Source: Mycobacterium marinum (GTDB taxonomy: Bacteria > Actinomycetota > Actinomycetes > Mycobacteriales > Mycobacteriaceae). Taken from it: a DNA stretch of 64,000 bases. Shown here piece after piece: positions 25,065-32,402 of this stretch. The stretch is from positions 1,302,001 to 1,366,000 of the forward strand of contig NZ_CP024190.1 of NCBI RefSeq assembly GCF_003391395.1. The letters are read 5' to 3'. The first letter of the stretch is position 1. The number at the start of each line of letters is the position of its first letter. Below the pieces are notes generated by a model. That model saw only the letters and a program-made list of their open reading frames with translations. It was not told the origin of the DNA and made no database searches. The position numbers and the translations under genes were made by a program.

Positions 25065-27800
25065 ATGACAATGTTTGCCCGCCCGACCACACCGGTCGAG
25101 GCGGCCCCCGGCGCACCCGTTGCCAGCGGCGCCGAATCTGCTCCACCCAAACGCCCGCCCGCCTGGTCGTTGGGCAACTGGCCGGTGGGGTGGAAGGTCG
25201 TCGCCATCGCGGTGGTGCCGCTGCTGCTGGCGATGGTGTTGGGTGGATTGCGGATCCATGGCGGGATGGCCAACTCCAGCGGTCTGCGGCTGGCGGATGC
25301 TCGTGCCGACGTCATACCGGCCATCACCAAGTACATGTCGGCACTCGATGTCGCGTTGCTGGCCAGTTCCACCGGACGCGATGTCGAGGGACCCAAGAAG
25401 AACTTTGCGGCCCGGAAAAACGAGCTACAGACCAGGTTGGCGAACACCAACGTGCTCAGCGACGTTCGCTCGGGGGTCAACTCCGTGCTGAACGGCGGGC
25501 AGGCGCTGCTGGACCAGACGCTGGCCAACACCATCAGTTTGCGCGATCGCGTCACGGCCTATGTGCCGCTGCTGCTGACGGCAGAGGACGCCATCAACGC
25601 CTCGGTACGCGTCGACAACGAGCAGATCCGGGCCGAAGTTCAGGGTTTGAGCAGGGCCGTCGGCGCCCGCGGGCAGATGACCCTGCAAGAAATCCTGGTG
25701 ACTCGCGGCGCTGAAGCTCCCGAGGCGCAGTTGCGCAACTCGATGATCACCCTCGCCGGCACCGAACCTTCGACGCTGTTCGGAATGACCGAGGTGCTCG
25801 GCGTCGGTTCACCGGACGCCAAGACCCTGCACCAGCAGATGGTGACCCGGATGGCGATCATCTCGGATCCGGACAGCGTGCTGGCGGGTAACCCCCAGCT
25901 GCTGCAGTCGATCCAGATCACCCGCGGGATCGCCGAGCAGGTCATCAACGACGCCACCGAGTCGGTCACCAAGGCGGTGCAGGCCAGGGCCAGCGCTCGG
26001 CGTGACGCCGCGATTCGCGACACCGTGTTGGTGTTGGGCGCCATCCTGGTCGCGGTGGTCGTGGTGCTCCTGGTGGCGCGTGCGTTGGTCCGGCCGCTGC
26101 GCCAGCTGCGCGACGGTGCGTTGAAGGTCGCTCACACCGACCTCGAGGGTGAGATCGCGAAGGTGCGGGAGGGCGCCGAGCCGATTCCGGAGCCACTGCC
26201 GGTCTACACCACCGAGGAGATCGGTCAGGTCGCGCACGCGGTCGATGAGCTGCACGCCCAGGTCCTGGTGCTGGCGGGGGACGAGGCGCGACTGCGATCG
26301 CTGGTCAACGACATGTTCGAGACCATGTCGCGGCGCAGCCGGTCCCTGGTGGATCAGCAGTTGGCGCTCATCGACGGGCTGGAGCGCAACGAGGAGGATC
26401 CCGACCGCCTCGACACCCTGTTCCGGCTGGATCACCTGGCTGCTCGGCTGCGTCGCAACAGTGCGAACCTGCTGGTGCTGGCGGGTGCGCAGATTTCGCG
26501 TGACCACCGTGAGCCGGTGCCGCTGTTGACAGTGATCAGCGCCGCCGTCTCCGAGGTCGAGGACTACCGGCGCGTCGAAACCGGGGGGGTGGCCGACTGC
26601 ACGGTGATCGGTGCCGCGGCGGGTGCCGTGATTCATCTTCTCGCCGAGTTGATCGACAACGCGCTGAACTATTCGCCGCCGACCGCGCCGGTTCGAGTAT
26701 CGGCGGTGCGTGGCAGTGAGGGAGGGGTCCTGCTGCGGATCGCGGACTCCGGGCTGGGCATGACCGAGTCGGATCGGCGCATGGCCAACATGCGACTGCA
26801 CTCCGGTGGCGAGGTGACTCCCGCCAACGCTCGACACATGGGCCTTTTTGTGGTGGGCCGGTTGGCCGCGCGGCACGGGATTCGGGTGGGGTTGCGCGGC
26901 CCGTCAACCGGGGAGGCCGGCGGCGGCACCACTGCCGAGGTCTACCTGCCGCGGACCGTCTTGGTGGACGGCCAGCGGCCGGGACCCGCGGCCGGTCAGC
27001 CGCCGCAGCGGAGCGCGTTTGTGGTCAGACCTCCGAGTTCGGAGCCTGCCCCCGCGCCGGATGCCGCCGGGTCCGCGCCCACCGGCGACAGCACCGCCGT
27101 CCCACCGCTTCCCCCGGTCAGTTTGCTGCCGCGGCGCAATCCCGGATCTAGTGGCATTGCCGACGTCCCCGGCCAGCAGCCCGAACAACAGCAGCCGCCA
27201 CGGCGCCGCCGTGAGCTGAAGACACCCTGGTGGGAAACCGCGCAACCCGTGGGGCGACCGGAACAAGCGGCGCCGCAACAATCCGACACCGCCGCATTTT
27301 TTGCCAGGCGATCGCCGGCCGCCGGCGCGGGGCCCGGTGAACCGGCACCTTCGGTCAAACCCGGGCCGCCGTCGGCACCGGCCGACCCCGTCCGCGACGA
27401 CTCGATCTACCAAAAAATGTTGTCCGAGATGACCAGTGATCCGCATGAGCTGGCCAATAGCGCCGACCTGGATTGGCGGTCGGTATGGGACCGCGGCTGG
27501 TCGGCGGCCGCCGAGGCCCAGGAAACACCGGTGCAGTCCCGGACGGATCACGGCCTGCCGGTGCGTACCCCGGGTGCTCGGCTGGTGCCGGGTGCCGCCG
27601 ACTCCGACGAGCCCAATCAGGACGAGGCGGATCGGCCGCCGGCGTCCGACCGCGGACTACCACCCGATCAGCCCGCCCAGCACACGGCCGCCATGCGTGA
27701 CCCCAATGCGGTTCGGGCATCCATGAGCAGTCATTTCGGCGGTGTGCACACCGGACGGGCACATGCCCATAGAGCCAGTCAGGAACCGGATCAACAATGA
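25065..27800 (+). CDS. cvnA: CVN operon sensor, nitrate/nitrite-sensor-like histidine kinase
   Basis: The 911-residue membrane protein has two transmembrane segments (about residues 43-65 and 322-344) enclosing an extracytoplasmic four-helix nitrate/nitrite-sensing-type domain. A HAMP segment (from RPLRQLRDGALKVAH) follows, then an atypical dimerisation region and a HATPase_c domain with N-box ELIDNALNYSPP and G-box ADSGLGMTES. The last about 240 residues are proline-rich and disordered-looking. A canonical phospho-acceptor H-box is not evident, as usual for CvnA-type sensors. It is the first gene of a conservon with a roadblock protein, a DUF742 protein and a GTPase; the stop overlaps the next ATG (ATGA). 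It is the counterpart of Rv3365c. Confidence 0.92.
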   Translation: MTMFARPTTPVEAAPGAPVASGAESAPPKRPPAWSLGNWPVGWKVVAIAVVPLLLAMVLGGLRIHGGMANSSGLRLADARADVIPAITKYMSALDVALLASSTGRDVEGPKKNFAARKNELQTRLANTNVLSDVRSGVNSVLNGGQALLDQTLANTISLRDRVTAYVPLLLTAEDAINASVRVDNEQIRAEVQGLSRAVGARGQMTLQEILVTRGAEAPEAQLRNSMITLAGTEPSTLFGMTEVLGVGSPDAKTLHQQMVTRMAIISDPDSVLAGNPQLLQSIQITRGIAEQVINDATESVTKAVQARASARRDAAIRDTVLVLGAILVAVVVVLLVARALVRPLRQLRDGALKVAHTDLEGEIAKVREGAEPIPEPLPVYTTEEIGQVAHAVDELHAQVLVLAGDEARLRSLVNDMFETMSRRSRSLVDQQLALIDGLERNEEDPDRLDTLFRLDHLAARLRRNSANLLVLAGAQISRDHREPVPLLTVISAAVSEVEDYRRVETGGVADCTVIGAAAGAVIHLLAELIDNALNYSPPTAPVRVSAVRGSEGGVLLRIADSGLGMTESDRRMANMRLHSGGEVTPANARHMGLFVVGRLAARHGIRVGLRGPSTGEAGGGTTAEVYLPRTVLVDGQRPGPAAGQPPQRSAFVVRPPSSEPAPAPDAAGSAPTGDSTAVPPLPPVSLLPRRNPGSSGIADVPGQQPEQQQPPRRRRELKTPWWETAQPVGRPEQAAPQQSDTAAFFARRSPAAGAGPGEPAPSVKPGPPSAPADPVRDDSIYQKMLSEMTSDPHELANSADLDWRSVWDRGWSAAAEAQETPVQSRTDHGLPVRTPGARLVPGAADSDEPNQDEADRPPASDRGLPPDQPAQHTAAMRDPNAVRASMSSHFGGVHTGRAHAHRASQEPDQQ

Positions 27801-28228
27801 ACACCCGTTTGTCGGACAGCCCGCTGGACTGGCTGGTGTCCAAGTTCGCCCGTGAGGTTCCCGGGGTGGCCCACGCCTTGTTGGTGTCGGTCGACGGTCT
27901 TCCGGTCGCCGCCAGCGAGTACTTGCCGCGCGAGCGCGCCGACCAGCTGGCCGCGGTGGCCTCCGGGCTGTCCAGCCTGGCCAGCGGCGCCGCCCAGCTG
28001 TTCGAGGGCGGACAGGTGCTGCAATCGGTGGTCGAGATGCAGAACGGCTTTCTGTTGCTGATGCGCGTCGGTGACGGCTCGCATCTGGCGGCGCTGGCGG
28101 TGACCGGATGCGACATCGGCCAGATCGGATACGAAATGGCGCTGCTGGCCGAGCGGGTCGGCAGCGTCGTGCAGTCCTCCCGCCGCGCGAGGCCCGCGCC
28201 GCAATGGACAGACGCGACCCGCCGCTAG
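27797..28228 (+). CDS. cvnB: CVN operon roadblock/LC7 protein
   Basis: The 143-residue protein has a roadblock/LC7 fold: LDWLVSKFAREVPGVAHALLVSVDGLPVAASE followed by helices and FLLLMRVGDGSHLAALA. Bacterial roadblock proteins act as GTPase-activating or scaffold partners for small Ras-like GTPases, here presumably the GTPase at 28571. It overlaps cvnA by 4 bases and the DUF742 gene by 25. The last about 15 residues are basic and variable. It is the counterpart of Rv3364c. Cytoplasmic, likely membrane-associated through CvnA. Confidence 0.93.
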   Translation: MNTRLSDSPLDWLVSKFAREVPGVAHALLVSVDGLPVAASEYLPRERADQLAAVASGLSSLASGAAQLFEGGQVLQSVVEMQNGFLLLMRVGDGSHLAALAVTGCDIGQIGYEMALLAERVGSVVQSSRRARPAPQWTDATRR

Positions 28229-28590
28229 CCGCGCCGGAAGCCGCGCGGGAGGCCAGCCTGGTCCGCCCGTACGCGCTGACGGCCGGCCGTACCGGAACCG
28301 ACATCGACCTTCCGTTGGAAGCGCCGGTGCAGACATCGCGCGCGGGTCTGGCGCGCCGGTGGCAACCCAGCGACGTGCGGGGCAGGATTGTCCAGTTGTG
28401 CCTCACCAGTCCTTCGGTGGCGGAAATCTCCGCCCGTCTGGATCTGCCAGTGGGTGTCGCGCGAGTCTTGGTGGGTGATTTGGTCACCTCCGATTACCTT
28501 CGGGTGCATGCGACCTTGACCGAGCGTTCGACCCGCGATGAGCGCCACGAACTCATAGGAAGGACCCTGCGTGGCCTTAAAGCACTCTGA
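28204..28590 (+). CDS. cvnC: CVN operon DUF742 protein
   Basis: From the ATG at 28204 this is 128 residues. It has the DUF742 pattern: VRPYALTAGRT near the N-terminus and a winged-helix-like segment (IVQLCLTSPSVAEISARLDLPVGVARVLVGDL). The helix-turn-helix look suggests protein or DNA binding, but its biochemical role in conservons is not settled. It overlaps the genes on both sides (25 and 20 bases), so all four CVN proteins are probably made in fixed ratio. It is the counterpart of Rv3363c. Confidence 0.92.
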   Translation: MDRRDPPLAAPEAAREASLVRPYALTAGRTGTDIDLPLEAPVQTSRAGLARRWQPSDVRGRIVQLCLTSPSVAEISARLDLPVGVARVLVGDLVTSDYLRVHATLTERSTRDERHELIGRTLRGLKAL

Positions 28591-29173
28591 GGCGCACTCT
28601 GCGGCGCGCGGCACCGCATCGACGAAGATCGTCGTTGCGGGCGGATTCGGGTCCGGCAAGACCACGTTCGTCGGCGCGGTTTCGGAGATCATGCCTCTGC
28701 GCACCGAGGCGATGGTTACCGATGCGTCGGTCGGTGTCGACATGCTCGAGGCCACCCCGGACAAACGGACCACGACAGTCGCCATGGACTTCGGCCGCAT
28801 CACCCTGGGCGAGGACCTGGTGCTCTACCTGTTCGGGACCCCGGGCCAGCGCCGGTTCTGGTTCATGTGGGACGACCTGGTACGCGGCGCTATCGGCGCG
28901 ATTGTCCTGGTCGACTGTCGGCGGCTGCAGGACAGCTTCGCCGCAGTGGACTTCTTCGAGCACCGCAACCTGCCATTCCTGATTGCGATCAACGAATTCG
29001 ACGGTGCGCAAAAGTATCCCATTGCCGAGGTGCGCAAAGCGCTGATGTTGCGGGCCGAGGTACCGGTGATCACCGTCGACGCCCGCGACCGCAGGTCAGC
29101 CACCGACGCGCTGATCGCGCTGAGCGAATACGCATTGGCCAGCCTGACAGCAGCAGGCGGCCAGCGTCCTTGA
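28571..29173 (+). CDS. cvnD: CVN operon Ras-like GTPase
   Basis: The 200-residue protein is a small GTPase with P-loop GGFGSGKTT (Lys30), a DLVLYLFGTPGQ switch II, and a specificity segment where NKxD is replaced by AINEFD. The start is GTG at 28571. Paired with the roadblock protein and sensor upstream, it should act as a signal switch at the membrane. The next gene, mfpA, starts 8 bases downstream (or overlaps by a TTG), and the M. tuberculosis counterparts (Rv3362c-Rv3361c) are adjacent too; a GTPase-MfpA functional link has been reported in mycobacteria. Confidence 0.93.
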   Translation: MALKHSEAHSAARGTASTKIVVAGGFGSGKTTFVGAVSEIMPLRTEAMVTDASVGVDMLEATPDKRTTTVAMDFGRITLGEDLVLYLFGTPGQRRFWFMWDDLVRGAIGAIVLVDCRRLQDSFAAVDFFEHRNLPFLIAINEFDGAQKYPIAEVRKALMLRAEVPVITVDARDRRSATDALIALSEYALASLTAAGGQRP

Positions 29174-29181
29174 AACCGCAA

Positions 29182-29730
29182 GTGGAGCATTGGGTCGACT
29201 GCGAATTCACCGGCCGGGACTTTCGCGACGAGGATCTGAGCCGGCTGCGCACCGAACGAGTTGTGTTCAGCGAATGCAACTTCGGCGGAGTCAATCTGAC
29301 CGAATCCGAACACCGAGGGTCGGCGTTTCGCAACTGCAGCTTTGAGCGCACCACGCTGTGGCACAGCACATTTGCCCAATGCAGCATGCTGGGCTCGGTG
29401 TTCGTCAGCTGCCGGATGCGGCCGCTGGTTCTCGACGAGGTCGACTTCACCCTGGCGGTGCTCGGCGGTAACGACCTGCGGGGCGTCGACTTGAGTGGCT
29501 GCCGGTTGCGCGAGGCCAGCCTGGTCGAGACCGACTTGCGCAAGAGTGTGCTGCGCGGCGCCGACCTACGTGGGGCACGCACCAACGGCACCAAGCTCGA
29601 CGACGCGGATCTGCGCGGTGCGAACCTAGACCCGTCGTTGTGGCGAAGCGCCTCGTTGGCGGGTGCGCGTATCGACGTGCCGCAAGCGTTGTCCTTCGCC
29701 TTGGCGCACGGCCTTCGCCTGGACTCGTGA
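29182..29730 (+). CDS. mfpA: MfpA pentapeptide-repeat protein (DNA gyrase modulator)
   Basis: From the GTG at 29182 (MEHWVDCEF, matching the M. tuberculosis start MQQWVDCEF) it has 182 residues of pentapeptide repeats, A(D/N)LXX-like, through nearly its whole length: FSECNFGGVNL, FRNCSF, DLRGVDLSGCRLREASL, DLRGANL. These form a right-handed quadrilateral helix that mimics DNA and binds gyrase, lowering fluoroquinolone action. A TTG at 29170 overlapping the cvnD stop is an alternative start. It is last in the CVN operon. Repeat integrity looks complete, so it should be functional. Confidence 0.96.
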   Translation: MEHWVDCEFTGRDFRDEDLSRLRTERVVFSECNFGGVNLTESEHRGSAFRNCSFERTTLWHSTFAQCSMLGSVFVSCRMRPLVLDEVDFTLAVLGGNDLRGVDLSGCRLREASLVETDLRKSVLRGADLRGARTNGTKLDDADLRGANLDPSLWRSASLAGARIDVPQALSFALAHGLRLDS

Positions 29731-30373
29731 CCTCACCGGACGGCCCGGGGCCGTCCTTGGGCCGAGCGCACGAAACGCCAATGGGTGCGAGTCGCCACTG
29801 CCGGACACCGGTTCATCTCAATTTTGAGACGTGCTCCGGCCGCCCGGATGTGAAACATGTTTGTCCGCAACGAAAGTCTGACCGTTACGAGGACCCGGAG
29901 ACCGCGGCGCGACGTGCGGGATCCTCAAGTTCTTTCACATCGCTTGACGATGTCAATCCTGGTGCGGTTAACTCCATACGCATGGGGATCGGGGTTGCTG
30001 CAGGTTTGTTCGGGAGCTGCTGGAATGCATTCTCCCGTAGTGTCTTTGAGCTCTACCGCCGGGCGTTGGCGTGGGCGATTCACGATGGCGGTTTCGCCCC
30101 GGTGTGGATACGCGGCCCCGCGCACCACTGATCCGAATCGCGGCACCCGCAATTCGACTCAACGGGGCGTGCTGATGTGTTGCCCGCCCTAAGGGTACTG
30201 GCCGCCCGCCCGGCCTAGCCGGAAACGCCGCCAGATATATCGCCGAAATCGGTTGTCGCCCAGGCGCGATGGGCTCCGTCACGGTGGTGCGGAAATCGCG
30301 TGATCTCGATCGTAGAGCCGCTCGAAGGTAGTGCTGGCGGCGCCAAACTCTAACCGCAGAGAAATGAGCAGAT
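29731..30373. other. 643-bp intergenic region before the FAAL cluster, no gene seen
   Basis: Open frames here on both strands lack a plausible start, ribosome site or family pattern. What can be seen is a perfect 14-bp palindrome TCTCAATTTTGAGA (29816-29829) and a 6-bp-stem dyad ACATCG-CTTGA-CGATGT (29937-29953) whose loop region includes TTGACG, a possible -35. In M. tuberculosis the gene Rv3360 follows mfpA; I see no intact copy. It is the likely promoter region of the following lipid genes and the left edge of an inserted segment. Confidence 0.6.
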
Positions 30374-32365
30374 ATGTCGAGGCCGACAGCCAAAGATCGG
30401 ACGGCCGCCGAGGCCGTCATGTGCGCCATACAGGCCAACCCGGCCACCGACGCGGTGCGCTTTTTGCCCCGAGGTGAGGGGCCCGGCACGGTGATCAGCT
30501 ACGAAGGGCTGCACGCGCGCGCCGCCCATCTGGCGGCGGTGCTGCAGGCGCGGGGGGCGCAAGGCGAGCGGGTGATCCTGGCCAGTCGCGACAACATCGA
30601 GATGACAGTGGGGCTGGTCGCCTGCCTGTACAGCGGCGCGGTAGCGGTGCCGGTGCCGGTTCCGAATATGAACAAGTTGGGGCCGGCATTGCTGCGACTG
30701 CAGGCCATTGCGCGAGATGCGCAGGCGCGCGTCTTCTTGACTGACCTGCCGTCGGTGGACTCTCAATCAAACGTGCGCACCCTGCCCGACGGGCTTTCGG
30801 GGCTGACCTGGCTGAACACCGACGACGCCAGCGCCGACCGGGCCGACTGGCAACCCCCGCGGTATGCGCCCGAGAGCGCGGCGCTGCTGCAGTACACCTC
30901 TGGCTCGACCGGACAGCCCAAAGGGGTGATGCTCACCCAGGCCAACTTGCTGTCCAATGCCCATCAGATCGAGCGGCGTTGGGAACAAGACCAAAATGAG
31001 TTGCTTGTCTCCTGGCTCCCTCAGTATCACGACTTTGGGTTGATCTTCATGGCGCTACAAGCGCTCTATCTGGGGGCCACGGTGGTTTCGATGCCCCCGT
31101 CCGCCTTTGTGCAGGATCCGCTGCGTTGGCTTCGCTGCCTCACCCAGTACCGCGGTACCAACAGCGGCGCGCCCAACTTCGCCTTCGATCTCTGCGTGGA
31201 GCAAAGCACGCCAGCTCAGCGCGAGGGGCTGGACCTGCGTAGCGTCAAGGCATTGAACTGCGGCGCTGAGCCGGTGCGGGCGGAAACGATGCGCCGCTTC
31301 CTGGCCGCGTTTGCCCCGTTCGGGCTGCGGCCGGACGCCCTTCGGCCCGGTTACGGTCTGGCCGAAGCCACGTTGTTCGTGACCGGCTGGCGCGGGCCCA
31401 CAGTCAAGACATTGACGCTGGACCAGCGCCAGCTCAACGAGGGCCGGGTCGTGGAATGTGACATTTCCGCAACGCCTTTGGCGGAGGTTGTCTGCTGCGG
31501 TCCGGCAGGTCCAGAAGTAGAGCTGGCCATTGTCTCGACGCAGACACAACAGCCATGCGCTGCCGACGAAGTGGGCGAGATCTGGGTGCGTGGACCCAAT
31601 ATCAGCCGGGGCTACTTCAACGGTGCCGGCGCAAGCCAAGACTGCTTCGGCAACGTCGCGGGCCATGGAAAGTACTTGCGTACGGGCGACCTGGGTTTTG
31701 TGCAAGATGGCGACCTGTACGTGACGGGTCGGCTGAAGGACCTGGTGATCGTGCGCGGAGTCAACCACTACCCGCAAGACATCGAATTCTCGGTCGAGCA
31801 ATCCCACCCCGCCATCCGGTCCGGATACTGCGCCGCCTTCACGCTGGAGGTCGATGGTGAAGAGCGACTGGGCGTCGCCGCGGAAATCGCGGCAGACGAT
31901 CCAGCGCAAGACACCCTGGAAAGTGCGATGGACTCGATTCTTCAGGCCATCACCAGCCACCACGAGGTGGTGCCCTACCGGCTGGTTCTCTTGGCCCGCG
32001 GCGCCATTCCCAAGACCTCCAGTGGCAAGATCCAGCGGCAACTGTGCAAACAGCTGCTGTTGACCGATCAGCTGCCGATTCTCGGCGACCGTGTCAGTAC
32101 CGCGACGATATCGTCGACGCCGCAGCAACCTGATGGTGGCGCGCGATCGCCAAAGTATCGCGCGATGGAGCAGTACCTCCTCGAGCTGTTGAATCTGAGC
32201 CCCGAAGAACTGGAGAGCGGCAACAATCTAGCCGCCTATGGTTTTGATTCCATCGATGGCGCAGCTTTGGCTAAGAAAATCAAGGCCGACTGGGACATTG
32301 AAGTCCCGATGGAAATATTGCCGCTCCTGACCATCAGAGATCTCGTGGATACGCTCGCCAACTAA
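30374..32365 (+). CDS. Fatty acyl-AMP ligase fused to acyl carrier protein (FAAL-ACP)
   Basis: The 663-residue protein starts with an adenylation domain (about 1-570) carrying A3 YTSGSTGQPKG (residues 174-184), the FAAL-typical SWLPQYHDFGLI, GYGLAEAT, the TGDLG hinge Asp, and IPKTSSGKIQR with the late lysine. FAALs form acyl-adenylates and pass the acyl group to an ACP rather than CoA. The C-terminal about 80 residues are that ACP, with the phosphopantetheine serine in GFDSIDG (Ser626). So one protein should activate a free fatty acid and load it on its own carrier. Next to the alpha-oxoamine synthase (37-bp gap), the loaded ACP is the expected acyl donor. A weak AGAGAAA precedes the ATG. It is unlike M. 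tuberculosis FadD proteins in having its ACP fused. Confidence 0.93.
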   Translation: MSRPTAKDRTAAEAVMCAIQANPATDAVRFLPRGEGPGTVISYEGLHARAAHLAAVLQARGAQGERVILASRDNIEMTVGLVACLYSGAVAVPVPVPNMNKLGPALLRLQAIARDAQARVFLTDLPSVDSQSNVRTLPDGLSGLTWLNTDDASADRADWQPPRYAPESAALLQYTSGSTGQPKGVMLTQANLLSNAHQIERRWEQDQNELLVSWLPQYHDFGLIFMALQALYLGATVVSMPPSAFVQDPLRWLRCLTQYRGTNSGAPNFAFDLCVEQSTPAQREGLDLRSVKALNCGAEPVRAETMRRFLAAFAPFGLRPDALRPGYGLAEATLFVTGWRGPTVKTLTLDQRQLNEGRVVECDISATPLAEVVCCGPAGPEVELAIVSTQTQQPCAADEVGEIWVRGPNISRGYFNGAGASQDCFGNVAGHGKYLRTGDLGFVQDGDLYVTGRLKDLVIVRGVNHYPQDIEFSVEQSHPAIRSGYCAAFTLEVDGEERLGVAAEIAADDPAQDTLESAMDSILQAITSHHEVVPYRLVLLARGAIPKTSSGKIQRQLCKQLLLTDQLPILGDRVSTATISSTPQQPDGGARSPKYRAMEQYLLELLNLSPEELESGNNLAAYGFDSIDGAALAKKIKADWDIEVPMEILPLLTIRDLVDTLAN

Positions 32366-32402
32366 TCAATTAGAAATCACGCATCTTCTCCAGGAGGAAT
32401 CG

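Noticed and set aside
29640..30489. Open frames on both strands in the gap after mfpA (163 and 173 codons)
   Set aside because: They run into the well-supported mfpA or FAAL genes in other frames, lack ribosome sites and show no protein family pattern.
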